Source: an uncultured Stenotrophomonas sp. (GTDB lineage Bacteria; Pseudomonadota; Gammaproteobacteria; Xanthomonadales; Xanthomonadaceae). Taken from it: a DNA stretch of 64,000 nucleotides. The position numbers and the translations under genes were made by a program. The stretch is taken from NCBI RefSeq assembly GCF_913778665.1, contig NZ_CAJYVQ010000008.1, forward strand, positions 434,001-498,000, in the 5' to 3' direction. The notes under the pieces were generated by a model. It saw only the letters and a list, made by a program, of their open reading frames with translations, searched no databases and had not been told where the DNA came from. The number at the start of each line of letters is the position of its first letter. Position 1 is the first letter of the stretch. Shown here one piece after another: positions 1 through 8,943 of the stretch.

Positions 1-370
1 AATGAACAGCTTCGCCGAAGGCGATCCGCGCGACACCACCACGCCGGCGGCGATGGCTGGTTCGCTGCAGCGCGTGGTGCTGGGGCAGGTGTTGCAGCCG
101 GCTTCGCGCCAGCAGCTGGCCGACTGGTTGATCGACAACGAAACCGGCGATGCCTGCCTGCGTGCGGGGCTGGGCCAGCGCTGGCGGGTGGGCGACAAGA
201 CCGGCAGCAATGGCGAGGACGCGCGCAACGACATCGCCGTGCTGTGGCCGCGCGCGGGCGGCGCACCGTGGCTGCTGACCGCCTATCTGCAGGCAGGCGC
301 AATCAGCAACGAGCAGCGTGCGCTCGTGCTGGCCCAGGTGGGGCGGATCGCCGATCGGCTGATCGGATGA
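1..370 (+). CDS. blaL2: Class A beta-lactamase L2 (C-terminal part; gene starts before the window)
   Basis: This is the last 122 or so residues of a serine beta-lactamase that hydrolyses penicillins and cephalosporins in the periplasm. The visible part opens just after the Glu166 region (MNSFAEGDPRDTTTP, the family's N170 stretch). It contains the KTG triad as DKTGSNGED about 66 residues in, and ends ADRLIG. This agrees closely with the S. maltophilia inducible L2 enzyme as I remember it. The catalytic Ser70 and Lys73 and the signal peptide lie outside the window. In this species L2 is normally controlled by a divergent ampR on the 5' side, which cannot be seen here. The residue before the conserved Asn is Met, where many class A enzymes have Leu. 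Confidence 0.93.
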   Translation, partial: MNSFAEGDPRDTTTPAAMAGSLQRVVLGQVLQPASRQQLADWLIDNETGDACLRAGLGQRWRVGDKTGSNGEDARNDIAVLWPRAGGAPWLLTAYLQAGAISNEQRALVLAQVGRIADRLIG

Positions 371-455
371 GGTAACCGGGGTCATTCAGACGCGGCTTGC
401 CGGATCGGTTCGGCGCGCGCATCCTGCGCGCGTTCGAACCCCACGGAAGACCCCG

Positions 456-1670
456 ATGAGCCATGAGTTGATCTACCTGCTGCTGATCTTCGCGCTGCTG
501 GTGATCCCGCGCGCGCTGCAGCGCTTCAGCCTGCCCGCACCACTGACCTGCCTGCTGTTCGGCATCATCGGCATGCTGTGGCTGGGCGACCAGGCCCACG
601 ATGCTGTGATCGGCCTGCTGGCCACGCTGGGTATTTCCTCGCTGTTCCTGTTCGCGGGCCTGGAAGTGGACCTGCAGGCGCTGCGCCGTGGCATGTGGCC
701 GCTGCTGGCGCACCTGGTGATCCGTAGCGCGACCTTGTTCGGCGTGGGCTGGCTGGCTTGGCGCTATGCGGGGCTTCCCTGGCAGGCCGCGGGCCTGTTG
801 GCGCTGGCGCTGCTGACGCCCTCCACCGGTTTCATTATGGATTCGCTGTCGCGGCTGGGCTTGAGCGAGGACGAGCGGTTCTGGGTGACCAGCAAGGCCA
901 TTGCCGGCGAACTGCTGGCGCTGGCCGCATTGTTCATCGTGCTGCAGGCGGGCGATCCGGGCCACATGGCGCTGTCCAGCCTGGCCCTGCTGGCGATGAT
1001 GGTCGGCCTGCCGCTGCTGTTCATTGCATTGGGACGCTGGGTGGCGCCGCACGCGCCCGGCTCGGAATTCTCGCTGCTGGTGATGGTGGGCATGGTGGCG
1101 GCCTACATCACCTACCTGTTGGGCGTGTACTACCTGGTCGGCGCGTTCATCGCCGGGCTGGTCGCGCGCCTGCTGCACCAGCGCATGCCGCTGCTGGCCT
1201 CGCACGAAAACCTGCACGCGCTGCGCCTGTTCGCCTCGTTCTTCGTGCCGTTCTACTTCTTCAACGCCGGCACCAAGGTGCCCAGCGAGGCGCTCAGCTT
1301 CGAGGCGCTCGGGCTGGGCATCGTGATTACCCTGGTGGTCCTGCCGCTGCGCATCGGCGTGGTCTGGCTGCAGCGCCGGGTGATGTTCGGCGAGAGCTTC
1401 CGCAGCAGCCTGCGGGTCTCGCTGGCGCTGGCGCCGACGCTGATCTTCACCCTGGTGCTGGCGGCGATCATGCGCGAGCGCTTCCAGATTCCGGCGGTAC
1501 TGTTCGGCGCGCTGCTGCTGTATGCCGCGTTGACCACGCTGCTGCCATCGCTGGTGTTCCGCACCCCGTTCGATGTCGATCCGGTGGAACAGGAGCCGGC
1601 AGGCGAGGGCGAGGCGGCACCGGTTGCGGCGACCGAAGCGGTGGCGGCAGCACCGCACGCCAAACGCTGA
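456..1670 (+). CDS. Cation:proton antiporter, CPA2/Kef type
   Basis: This 404-residue inner-membrane protein is almost entirely hydrophobic segments, about eleven or twelve by eye. It fits the Na+/H+ exchanger (CPA2) fold, with the family's typical LFLFAGLEVDL stretch near residues 65-75 and FFVPFYFFNAG near 265. There is no C-terminal TrkA-N (RCK) domain. The protein ends in a short Ala/Glu-rich tail, so it is the short transport-only form. It probably exchanges K+ or Na+ for protons, but the ion cannot be read from sequence. It lies 85 bp downstream of blaL2 on the same strand, with no evident functional link. The ATG follows an AGAC-rich stretch without a strong ribosome-binding site. Confidence 0.85.
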   Translation: MSHELIYLLLIFALLVIPRALQRFSLPAPLTCLLFGIIGMLWLGDQAHDAVIGLLATLGISSLFLFAGLEVDLQALRRGMWPLLAHLVIRSATLFGVGWLAWRYAGLPWQAAGLLALALLTPSTGFIMDSLSRLGLSEDERFWVTSKAIAGELLALAALFIVLQAGDPGHMALSSLALLAMMVGLPLLFIALGRWVAPHAPGSEFSLLVMVGMVAAYITYLLGVYYLVGAFIAGLVARLLHQRMPLLASHENLHALRLFASFFVPFYFFNAGTKVPSEALSFEALGLGIVITLVVLPLRIGVVWLQRRVMFGESFRSSLRVSLALAPTLIFTLVLAAIMRERFQIPAVLFGALLLYAALTTLLPSLVFRTPFDVDPVEQEPAGEGEAAPVAATEAVAAAPHAKR

Positions 1671-1723
1671 GCAGGCGCGGCGTGCGGTTTGCGCCCATCG
1701 TTCATGGCCGTTAGGGTTGGGGC

Positions 1724-2365
1724 ATGAGACTGCCCGCCGTTGCCACCGCCACCGTCCTCCTGCTCAGCCTCGCTGCGTGCACGCAGCGCACCGATACGGT
1801 CGCCCATGACCTCGCGACCGCACCGGCCGATGCGTTCTTGGCTGCGGTCGCCGCCCACTGCGGCCATGCCTATGCCGGCAAGGTGGTCGAAGACACGCCG
1901 GCCCCGACCGGCAAGGATCCGTTCGCCGGACAGCGCTTGGTGATGCATGTGCGTGGCTGCGCCGATCCAGCACATGAGCTGCGCATCCCGTTCCACGTGG
2001 GGGATGACCACTCACGGACCTGGGTGCTGACCCGCACGCCGAACGGGCTGCGCCTGAAGCACGATCACCGCCATGAAGACGGCAGCGCCGACGCGATCAC
2101 CCTGTATGGTGGCGACAGCACGCCGCCGGGCACCGCCGGGCGCCAGCAGTTCCCGGCCGATGGCGATTCAGTGGCGATGTTCCGTCGGGCCGGCATGCTG
2201 GCGTCGACCTTCAACATCTGGGCGATGGAAATCGACCCCGACCAGACGTTCGTCTACGAACTGACCCGCCCGGACGGCCGACGGTTCCGCGTGCAGTTCG
2301 ACCTGAGCAAGCCGGTCGACCTGCCACCGCCACCGTGGGGTGACGACAAAGCGCCCGCACCGTGA
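1724..2365 (+). CDS. Hypothetical lipoprotein
   Basis: The 213-residue product begins with a hydrophobic signal and a lipobox, LSLAAC, near residues 14-19, so it is probably lipidated on that cysteine. The rest is soluble and ends in a Pro-rich tail. I recognise no catalytic motif or named domain. It contains two further Cys residues, at CGHAY and RGCAD, that could pair. The gene is 53 bp after the antiporter and in the same direction. Its 3' end runs into a cluster of hairpin repeats. Confidence 0.75.
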   Translation: MRLPAVATATVLLLSLAACTQRTDTVAHDLATAPADAFLAAVAAHCGHAYAGKVVEDTPAPTGKDPFAGQRLVMHVRGCADPAHELRIPFHVGDDHSRTWVLTRTPNGLRLKHDHRHEDGSADAITLYGGDSTPPGTAGRQQFPADGDSVAMFRRAGMLASTFNIWAMEIDPDQTFVYELTRPDGRRFRVQFDLSKPVDLPPPPWGDDKAPAP

Positions 2366-2370
2366 TCGCG

Positions 2371-2490
2371 GTGTCGGATCCCTCCTGCGGAAGGCTCCGA
2401 CCTGGGAAAGATGGCCGGTAGATCCACGCCATGCGTGGATGCGGGATCCCCGGCCGGAGCAGAGCCCTGGCCATCGGCCAGGGATGCGAC
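2371..2490. repeat. Cluster of three hairpin repeats, including a SMAG-type GTAG element
   Basis: The space between two convergent genes holds three inverted repeats. One pairs GTCGGA (2373) with TCCGAC (2396). The second, at 2418-2440, opens with GTAG and pairs ATCCACGC with GCGTGGAT, as in SMAG repeats of S. maltophilia. The third pairs CCCTGGCC with GGCCAGGG at 2465-2483. None has a T-run, so termination is possible but unproven. Confidence 0.7.
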
Positions 2491-2497
2491 CGCAGAC

Positions 2498-3244
2498 TCA
2501 ACGCACGCCGAAGCGCGCGCGGCAGCCGTTGCTTACCCACACCTGGCCGCGCGAATAGCCCCAGCTGCGGCCTTCCTGGCAGGCACTGCCGGACAGCTGC
2601 TGCTGCAGCACCGGTCGGCCCTGGCGTGCATCCCAGTCGCAGGTCTGCGTGCGGTTGTTGTTGCTGCTGCAGGTGACGGAGTAGTTGCGGTCACCGCCGC
2701 CCCAACCGCCGCCGCCGCCGCCGCCCCAGCCGCGGGCTTCGGCAAACTCGGCGCGACAGCCGCCGTTGACCCAGACTGCACCGTTGCGCACGCCCCAGGT
2801 ACGCCCTTCCTGGCAGGGGCTGCCGGACAGCTGGCGGACCAGGCGGGCGTTGCGCCAGCCGACCGGGCAGCTGCGCTCGCGGTTGTTCTGGCTCTCGCAG
2901 CGGATGGTCTCGCCGGGGCGGCCGTTGTTGCCGCCCCAGCCGCCGCCATTGCCGCCGCCCCAGCCGCCACGCGACTCGACGAACTCGGCGCGGCAGCCGC
3001 CGGTGACCCAGATGGTGCCGTTGCGGCTGCCCCAGGTGCGGCCTTCCTCGCAGGGGCTGCCAGACAACTGGCGGACCAGCTGCGCGCCGCGCCAGCCGGT
3101 GTTGCAGACGCGTTCGCGATTGCTCTGGCTTTCGCAGCGGATCACCCCGTCCTGCGCAGAGGCGGACGGAGCGGGCAGGGCGAGGGTGCCCAATGCACCC
3201 AGGCTGAGGGTCACGGCCAGGCTGGCCAGGGACAGCGGTTTCAT
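2498..3244 (-). CDS. Secreted protein with three DUF3011-like repeats
   Basis: This 248-residue protein has a signal peptide ([19 protein letters not shown], cleavage likely near ASA at about residue 30) and three tandem repeats of about 60 residues. Each repeat has the pattern [14 protein letters not shown]...gwr...[17 protein letters not shown]...gg iWV.gGCrAeF, with four conserved Cys. Glycine-rich linkers ([11 protein letters not shown] type) separate them. The pattern matches DUF3011 as I know it, a family common in Xanthomonadaceae whose function is unknown. The even Cys number suggests disulphides and export to the periplasm or outside. It converges with the lipoprotein gene. The third repeat is the most divergent. 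Confidence 0.85.
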   Translation of the reverse strand: MKPLSLASLAVTLSLGALGTLALPAPSASAQDGVIRCESQSNRERVCNTGWRGAQLVRQLSGSPCEEGRTWGSRNGTIWVTGGCRAEFVESRGGWGGGNGGGWGGNNGRPGETIRCESQNNRERSCPVGWRNARLVRQLSGSPCQEGRTWGVRNGAVWVNGGCRAEFAEARGWGGGGGGGWGGGDRNYSVTCSSNNNRTQTCDWDARQGRPVLQQQLSGSACQEGRSWGYSRGQVWVSNGCRARFGVR

Positions 3245-3402
3245 GGCGGCATCCCATACGGTGGCAGGTGTCCGACTATAGGGAGGGAGGCGATCAAGCC
3301 GGTGTGACTGGGCGGATTTGCCCCGGCCGGGGCCTCGGCCGCAGAATACGAGGCTTTCCGGCCCCCATCCGGTGCCGGCGTTCTCCAGCGGAGCTTCCCC
3401 CC

Positions 3403-5154
3403 ATGCGTACCCACTTCTGCGGCCTGGTCGACGAGACCCTGATTGGCCAGACTGTCACCCTCGCCGGCTGGACCGACGTGGCCCGTAACCAGGGCGGCGT
3501 CTGCTTCATCGATCTCCGGGATCATGAGGGCATCGTGCAGGTGACCGTGGAGGTCGACAACGCCGAAGTGTTCGCCGTGGCCGCGTCGCTGGGCTACGAG
3601 GACGTGCTGCAGGTGGAAGGCGTGGTGCGCGCGCGCCACGCGGTCAACGACAAGATGCGTACCGGCAAGGTGGAAGTGATCGCCACTGCCATCACCGTGC
3701 TGAACAAGGCCGCGCCGCTGCCGTTCCACGCCCACGAGAACCCGGGCGAGGAAACCCGCCTGAAGTACCGATACCTGGACCTGCGCCGCCCGGAAATGCA
3801 GCGCATGCAGCGCACCCGCATCAAGCTGGTGCAGGCCCTGCGCCGTCACCTCGACGAAAAGGGCTTCCAGGACATCGAGACCCCGATCCTGACCAAGGCC
3901 ACCCCGGAAGGCGCCCGCGACTTCCTGGTGCCGGCGCGCATGCATCCGGGCGAGTTCTACGCCCTGCCGCAGAGCCCGCAGCTGTTCAAGCAGATCCTGA
4001 TGGTGGCCGGCTTCGACCGCTACTACCAGATTGCGCGCTGCTTCCGCGACGAGGCCCTGCGTGCTGACCGCCAGCTGGAATTCACCCAGCTGGACATGGA
4101 ATTCGCCTTCGTGCGCGAGCGCGACGTGCAGGACTTCGTCGAAGACATGATCCGCGCCATCTTCAAGGAAGTGGTTGACGTCGAGCTGGACGCCAGCTTC
4201 CCGCGCATGACCTGGGCCGAGGCCATGCGCCGTTACGGTTCGGACAAGCCGGACCTGCGCATCGCGCTGGAGCTGGTCGACGTGGCCGATCTGGTCAAGG
4301 ACAGCGAATTTGCCGTGTTCACCGGCCCGGCCAATGATGCCGAGGGCCGCGTTGCCGCGCTGCGCATCCCGGGTGGTGCGTCGCTGTCGCGCAAGCAGAT
4401 CGACGAGTACGCCGCGCATGCCGCCAAGTACGGCGCCAAGGGCCTGGCCTACATCAAGATTGCCGACAACGGTGAAGTCAGCTCGCCGATCCAGAAGTTC
4501 TTCAGCGAGGAATCCTTCGCCGCGCTGGTGGCCCATGTCGGCGCTGGCAACGGCGACATCGTGTTCTTTGGCGCCGGCAGCTACAACAAGGTGTCCGACT
4601 TCATGGGCGCGCTGCGCCTGAAGGCGGGCAAGGACTTCGGCCTGGTCGCCGACGGCTGGTCGCCGCTGTGGGTCACTGACTTCCCGATGTTCGAGTGGGA
4701 CGAGGAAGAACAGCGTTACGTCGCCCTGCATCACCCCTTCACCGCACCGGCCGTGGACGATATCGCCGACCTGCGCGCCAATGCCCGTACCGCCGTCTCG
4801 CGCGGCTACGACATGGTGCTCAACGGCAACGAAATCGGCGGCGGTTCGATCCGTATCCACCGTCCGGACATGCAGAGCGCGGTGTTCGAACTGCTCGGCA
4901 TCGGCGCCGAAGAGGCCCGCGCCAAGTTCGGCTTCCTGCTTGACGCGCTGAACTACGGCGCCCCGCCGCACGGTGGCATCGCCTTCGGCATCGACCGCAT
5001 CGCCGCGCTGATGGCCGGCACCGATTCGATCCGCGACGTCATCCCGTTCCCGAAGACCACCGGTGCACAGGATCTGATGACCGACGCGCCGTCGCCGATC
5101 GTCGACGCGCAGCTGGCCGAAGTGCACATCCAGGTTCGCCCCAAGACCAACTGA
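3403..5154 (+). CDS. aspS: Aspartyl-tRNA synthetase
   Basis: This class II aminoacyl-tRNA synthetase charges tRNA-Asp. The 583-residue length fits the bacterial type (about 590). The N-terminal OB-fold anticodon-binding domain ([18 protein letters not shown], residues 14-31) comes first. Motif 2 follows as [18 protein letters not shown] near residues 205-220. The bacterial GAD insertion lies mid-protein, and the C-terminal motif 3 is [16 protein letters not shown]. The frame stays open upstream to 3268, but ATG 3403 gives the expected MRTHFCG start. It is followed 16 bp later by a small acidic protein gene. Confidence 0.97.
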   Translation: MRTHFCGLVDETLIGQTVTLAGWTDVARNQGGVCFIDLRDHEGIVQVTVEVDNAEVFAVAASLGYEDVLQVEGVVRARHAVNDKMRTGKVEVIATAITVLNKAAPLPFHAHENPGEETRLKYRYLDLRRPEMQRMQRTRIKLVQALRRHLDEKGFQDIETPILTKATPEGARDFLVPARMHPGEFYALPQSPQLFKQILMVAGFDRYYQIARCFRDEALRADRQLEFTQLDMEFAFVRERDVQDFVEDMIRAIFKEVVDVELDASFPRMTWAEAMRRYGSDKPDLRIALELVDVADLVKDSEFAVFTGPANDAEGRVAALRIPGGASLSRKQIDEYAAHAAKYGAKGLAYIKIADNGEVSSPIQKFFSEESFAALVAHVGAGNGDIVFFGAGSYNKVSDFMGALRLKAGKDFGLVADGWSPLWVTDFPMFEWDEEEQRYVALHHPFTAPAVDDIADLRANARTAVSRGYDMVLNGNEIGGGSIRIHRPDMQSAVFELLGIGAEEARAKFGFLLDALNYGAPPHGGIAFGIDRIAALMAGTDSIRDVIPFPKTTGAQDLMTDAPSPIVDAQLAEVHIQVRPKTN

Positions 5155-5170
5155 TCAGGAGATCCAGGCA

Positions 5171-5494
5171 ATGACCGAGTTTGCGTTTTCGCTGGAGTGG
5201 GAAAAGCTGGGCAATGAAGGCTCCGAGGCCAACCTGGTCACCGAGCGTGCACGTGTGTTCGGTGGTTGGCTGGTCCGTGTCGGTACCAACCCCTCGGCGA
5301 TGGCCCTGACCTTCGTCGCCGACGGCGAAGGCCGCTGGGATGGTGAAGACTTCGGCGTCGAGGATTACGAAGACGACGAAGAGGAAGAGGAAGAGTACGA
5401 CGAGGACGAAGACGAGGAAGGCGAGGAAGAGGACGAAGAAGAGGAATACGAGGACGAGGACGACGAAGCCGCCGAAGCACCGGAAAAGGCTTGA
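5171..5494 (+). CDS. Small hypothetical protein with an extreme Asp/Glu tail
   Basis: The 107-residue protein has an ordinary N-terminal half (residues 1-58, MTEFAFSLEWEKLGNEGSEA at the start). The C-terminal half from about residue 59 is nearly all Glu and Asp with scattered Tyr. AGGAG stands 8 bases before the ATG. The gene is only 16 bp behind aspS and is probably co-transcribed with it. I know no assigned function. Long acidic tails in other proteins often mimic nucleic acid or bind basic partners, but that is inference. The codons are GAA/GAG/GAC repeats, so length variation between strains is likely. Confidence 0.8.
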   Translation: MTEFAFSLEWEKLGNEGSEANLVTERARVFGGWLVRVGTNPSAMALTFVADGEGRWDGEDFGVEDYEDDEEEEEEYDEDEDEEGEEEDEEEEYEDEDDEAAEAPEKA

Positions 5495-5525
5495 CCCACC
5501 CTTCGCCCTGACGTCAACTTGCTGC

Positions 5526-6047
5526 ATGTATTCGATCCGCCGCGCCACCGTGGACGACGCGCCGACCCTGTCGGCGCTGGCCGCCCGCACGTTCACCGAA
5601 ACCTTCGGCCATCTGTATCCGCCGGAGCACCTGCAGGCCTTTCTCGATGAGGCCTACGCGGTCGAGCGCCAGCGCGTGATCCTGGCCCACCCCGATTACG
5701 CGGTGTGGCTGCTGGAGCTGGACGGGGAGGCGGTCGGCCATGCCGCCGCCGGCCCCTGTGGCCTGCCGCACCCGGAGGTGAAAGCAGGCGATGGCGAGCT
5801 CAAGCGCCTGTACCTGATCAAGACCCAGCAGAGCTGTGGCTGGGGCAGCCGCCTGCTGGAAACCGCGCTGGCCTGGCTGGAACACGACGGCCCGCGCACG
5901 CTGTGGCTGGGCGTGTGGTCGGAGAACTTTGGCGCGCAGCGCTTCTACGCCCGCTATGGCTTCGAGAAGGCCGGCGAATACCTGTTCCCGGTCGGCGACA
6001 CCCAAGATCTTGAGTACATCCTGCGCCGCGCACCGCGCGCTGCCTGA
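5526..6047 (+). CDS. GNAT-family N-acetyltransferase
   Basis: This 173-residue cytosolic enzyme probably transfers an acetyl group from acetyl-CoA to an unknown amine. The GNAT order is visible. The N-terminal strand is SIRRATVDDAPTLSALA, the acetyl-CoA loop is QSCGWGSRLLE (Q-x-x-G-x-G type) near residues 101-111, and the C-terminal motif is WSENFGAQRFYARYGFEKAG. ATG 5526 puts the first strand at the very N-terminus; the reading frame extends upstream only through the acidic-gene region. A clear paralogue lies at 32442-32954, sharing GVW.ENFGAQRFYARYG and GDT.D.E.ILRR. Confidence 0.88.
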   Translation: MYSIRRATVDDAPTLSALAARTFTETFGHLYPPEHLQAFLDEAYAVERQRVILAHPDYAVWLLELDGEAVGHAAAGPCGLPHPEVKAGDGELKRLYLIKTQQSCGWGSRLLETALAWLEHDGPRTLWLGVWSENFGAQRFYARYGFEKAGEYLFPVGDTQDLEYILRRAPRAA

Positions 6048-6122
6048 CGTTCACCGCCGCTTGCTGCGCGCGCGTGTTCAATCACCGTACGTTCCTGCCC
6101 CGCTCACTGCCAGGCTGTCTGC

Positions 6123-6755
6123 ATGACTCCCCCCGTATTGCTGCTGCATGGCATCTGGAATGCCCGCGCCTGGGTCGGGCCACTGGCCTGGCGCCTGCGC
6201 GCACGTGGTTTCCAGGTGCACGCATTTGGCTATTCCTCGGTCTTCGGTGGCCCCGACGTGGCAGTGCCGCAGCTGCTGGAGCGGCTGGCCGATGCCGGCC
6301 CGCTGTCGCTGGTCGGCCACAGCCTCGGCGGGCTGCTGGCGCTGGAGGCGCTGCGCCGCAATCCGCAGTTGCCGGTGCAGCGCGTGGTCTGCCTGGGCTC
6401 GCCGCTGCGCGGCAGCGGCACGGCGCGTTCGTTGTCCGAGCACGGCTGGGGCCTGGCGCTGGGCCGCAGCAGCGAACTGCTGCTGGACGGCTTGCCGGAC
6501 TGGCAGGGCACGGCCGAAGTCGGGCTGATTGCCGGCTCGGTGCCGCATGGTCTGGGCAGCCTGCTGGGCGCGATCGACGACGCCTCCGACGGCACCGTGG
6601 CGCTGGCCGAGACCCGCCTGCCGGGCCTGGCCGACCATTGCGTGGTGCGCACCAGCCACAGCGGCCTGGTGGTGTCGCCCGATGCCGCGCGGCAGACCGC
6701 GCATTTCCTGCGCCACGGCCAGTTCGATCACAGCCGCGACGCCGCCGCCGCATAG
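6123..6755 (+). CDS. Alpha/beta-hydrolase fold protein
   Basis: The 210-residue protein begins with the strand-and-oxyanion segment VLLLHGIWN (residues 5-13). It has a nucleophile elbow GHSLGG near residue 65, whose Ser would be the catalytic nucleophile. A candidate His is present late in the chain (HSGLVVS). No signal peptide is apparent. The fold is small, as in PGAP1-like or triacylglycerol-lipase-like esterases, and the substrate cannot be inferred. It is separated by 75 bp from the upstream acetyltransferase. A SMAG dimer follows its stop codon. Confidence 0.82.
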   Translation: MTPPVLLLHGIWNARAWVGPLAWRLRARGFQVHAFGYSSVFGGPDVAVPQLLERLADAGPLSLVGHSLGGLLALEALRRNPQLPVQRVVCLGSPLRGSGTARSLSEHGWGLALGRSSELLLDGLPDWQGTAEVGLIAGSVPHGLGSLLGAIDDASDGTVALAETRLPGLADHCVVRTSHSGLVVSPDAARQTAHFLRHGQFDHSRDAAAA

Positions 6756-6775
6756 GGGGAGGGCGGGGGCGCCCT

Positions 6776-6844
6776 GCAGAGCCGAGCCCATGCTCGGCTG
6801 TATTCGCGTTGGGCCCATTGCGCCGAGCATTGGCTCGGCTCTAC
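6776..6844. repeat. Head-to-head SMAG repeat pair
   Basis: Two hairpins face each other. GCAGAGCCGAGCCCATGCTC opens the left unit, which continues GGCT. The right unit ends AGCATTGGCTCGGCTCTAC on this strand, so it begins with GTAG on the other strand. Each unit folds on AGCCGAGC/GCTCGGCT, and the two can pair with one another. The pair fills the space before yebC. Confidence 0.85.
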
Positions 6845-6928
6845 AACAATACGGCCCTAGACACGGTTGCCGCCCCCGATCAGGTAGAATCCGCGCCTTG
6901 ATCCTGAAGCAGCCAGACGGTAGCACCC

Positions 6929-7660
6929 ATGGGTAGAGGTCCCTCCATCGAAGCCCGCAAGAACGCGTCCGACGCGAAGCGTGGCAAGATTTTCACCAAG
7001 ATCATCCGTGAGATCGGCGTTGCCGCGCGCGGCGGTGGAGGCGACCCCAACAACAACCCGCGCCTGCGCACGGCAATGGACAAGGGCCTGGCCGTGAACA
7101 TGTCCAAGGACGTGATCGAGCGCGCCATCAAGAAGGCCACCGGTGAACTGGAAGGCGTCGATTACGAGGAAATCCGCTACGAGGGCTACGCCCCGGGTGG
7201 CGTGGCCGTGATCGTGGACTGCCTGACCGACAACCGCGTGCGCACCGTGGCCGACGTCCGCCATGCGTTCAGCAAGTGCGGCGGCAACATGGGCACCGAA
7301 GGCTCGGTGGCCTTCATGTTCAAGCGCTTGGGCGTGCTCAGCTTCGCTCCCGGCGCCGACGAGGATGCCATCACCGAAGCAGCCATCGAGGCCGGTGCCG
7401 ATGACATCGTGGTCTATCCGGACGATGGCTCAATCGATGTGGTCACCAGCCCTGACGCGTTCAACGCGGTCAAGGACGCAATGACCGCTGCTGGCCATGT
7501 CGCCGATCACGCCGAGATCACCTTCCGCGCCGACAACGACATCAAGGTCGAGGGCGACGTCGCCCTGCAGGTCAAGAAGCTGCTGGACATGCTCGAAGAC
7601 CTGGACGACGTGCAGGACGTGTATTCCAACGCCGAACTTGGCGCCGACGCCTACGCCTGA
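6929..7660 (+). CDS. yebC: YebC/PmpR family protein
   Basis: The 243-residue product starts [20 protein letters not shown], a slight variant of the usual family start. It continues with [20 protein letters not shown] and the [10 protein letters not shown] and [13 protein letters not shown] segments typical of the family. Members are described both as DNA-binding transcriptional regulators and, more recently, as factors that help ribosomes with difficult sequences. The position just before ruvC and ruvA is conserved in many proteobacteria. Length is normal. Confidence 0.95.
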   Translation: MGRGPSIEARKNASDAKRGKIFTKIIREIGVAARGGGGDPNNNPRLRTAMDKGLAVNMSKDVIERAIKKATGELEGVDYEEIRYEGYAPGGVAVIVDCLTDNRVRTVADVRHAFSKCGGNMGTEGSVAFMFKRLGVLSFAPGADEDAITEAAIEAGADDIVVYPDDGSIDVVTSPDAFNAVKDAMTAAGHVADHAEITFRADNDIKVEGDVALQVKKLLDMLEDLDDVQDVYSNAELGADAYA

Positions 7661-7765
7661 GCCGTCTTCGACGGCCTGGGCGCGGGCCGTTGAACGGTCA
7701 CCGCGGACAGTCATGAGCCCATACGCCTGCCAGCGCACTCCGTTCCGCCCCGCCAGGAGCGCCGC

Positions 7766-8287
7766 ATGACCCGCATCCTCGGCATCGACCCCGGTTCGCA
7801 GCGGACCGGGGTCGGCATCATCGATGTCGACGCCGCCGGCCGCGTCAGCTACGTGCACCACCAGCCGCTGGTGCTGCTGGGCGCCGACGACTTCCCGCAG
7901 CGCATGAAACTGCTGGTGCTGGGCCTGGCCGAGCTGTGCCGCGAGTACCAGCCGCACGAAGTGGCCATCGAAAAGGTGTTCATGGCCCGCAACCCGGACT
8001 CGGCGCTGAAGCTGGGCCAGGCCCGTGGCGCGGCGATCTCCGCCGTGGTGCTGCGCGACCTGCCGGTGCACGAATATGCCGCCAGCGAGATCAAGCTGGC
8101 CGTGGTCGGCCGCGGTGGCGCCGAAAAGCAACAGGTTCAACACATGGTCGGGCTCATGCTCAACCTGAAAACCAAGCTGCAGGCCGACGCGGCCGACGCG
8201 TTGGCGGTGGCGATCACCCATGCCCACGTAAGGGCAACGGCCAACCGCCTGGGGCTCAGTGCCCGCCAGGCGTGGGGCCGCAAATGA
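7766..8287 (+). CDS. ruvC: Holliday junction endonuclease RuvC
   Basis: RuvC cuts Holliday junctions during recombination, working with RuvAB. The 173-residue protein has the catalytic acidic residues in place. These are Asp in [10 protein letters not shown] (residue 7), Glu in [15 protein letters not shown] (near 68), and the C-terminal acidic pair in [16 protein letters not shown]. Length is normal. The stop is followed 13 bp later by ruvA, so the two are co-transcribed. In this genome ruvB is not adjacent, because kup and a repeat cluster intervene. Confidence 0.97.
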   Translation: MTRILGIDPGSQRTGVGIIDVDAAGRVSYVHHQPLVLLGADDFPQRMKLLVLGLAELCREYQPHEVAIEKVFMARNPDSALKLGQARGAAISAVVLRDLPVHEYAASEIKLAVVGRGGAEKQQVQHMVGLMLNLKTKLQADAADALAVAITHAHVRATANRLGLSARQAWGRK

Positions 8288-8300
8288 GGAGCTGCACGCA

Positions 8301-8894
8301 ATGATCGGTCGACTGCGCGGCATCGTCGCCTACAAGGCGCCGCCGTGGCTGGTGGTGGACGTGAACGGAGTGGGCTACGAGCTGGAGGCGCCGATGAGCA
8401 CCTTCTACGACCTGCCCGAGCTCGGTCGCGAGGTCACCCTGTATACCCATTACGCGCAGAAGGAAGACAGCGTCTCGCTGTACGGCTTCCTGCGCGAGGG
8501 CGAGCGGCGCCTGTTCCGCGACGTGCAGAAGGTCAGTGGCATCGGCGCGAAGATCGCGCTGGCCGTGCTGTCCGGCGTCACCGTCGAAGAATTTGCGCGC
8601 ATGGTCCAGGCCGGTGACATCACCGCGCTGACCCGTATCCCGGGCATCGGCAAGAAGACCGCCGAGCGCATGGTGCTGGAGCTGCGCGACCGTGCGGCGC
8701 AGTTCGGTGCCGGCGGCGCGCTGCCCACCGGCAGTGGCCCGGCCCCGGCCGACCCGCTGTCCGATGCCACCGTGGCGCTGCAGCAGCTGGGCTACAAGCC
8801 GGCTGAAGCCGCCCGCATGGCCCGCGACGCTTTCAATGAAGGCGATGAAGTGGCCACCGTGATCCGCAAGGCGCTGCAGTCGGCGCTGCGCTGA
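8301..8894 (+). CDS. ruvA: Holliday junction branch-migration subunit RuvA
   Basis: RuvA binds four-way junctions and loads the RuvB motor. The 197-residue protein opens [20 protein letters not shown], the standard OB-fold start. Two helix-hairpin-helix motifs follow ([15 protein letters not shown] near 77-91 and [17 protein letters not shown] near 112-128). A flexible Gly/Ala/Pro linker leads to a C-terminal three-helix domain that contacts RuvB. The frame continues upstream into the end of ruvC; ATG 8301 with GAGGAG before it gives the canonical N-terminus. Confidence 0.97.
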   Translation: MIGRLRGIVAYKAPPWLVVDVNGVGYELEAPMSTFYDLPELGREVTLYTHYAQKEDSVSLYGFLREGERRLFRDVQKVSGIGAKIALAVLSGVTVEEFARMVQAGDITALTRIPGIGKKTAERMVLELRDRAAQFGAGGALPTGSGPAPADPLSDATVALQQLGYKPAEAARMARDAFNEGDEVATVIRKALQSALR

Positions 8895-8943
8895 TCCGCC
8901 TTCCTTTCCTTCAACACACCGCCTGAGCTTCGCCAGGAGTCCC

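Noticed and set aside
303..1658. Long open frame on the minus strand opposite the antiporter gene
   Set aside because: Its translation is Arg/Gln/His-rich noise without motifs. It mirrors the GC-rich codon pattern of the real gene on the plus strand.
3241..5127. 628-codon minus-strand frame opposite aspS
   Set aside because: aspS is unambiguous; the opposite frame is a shadow caused by third-position GC bias.
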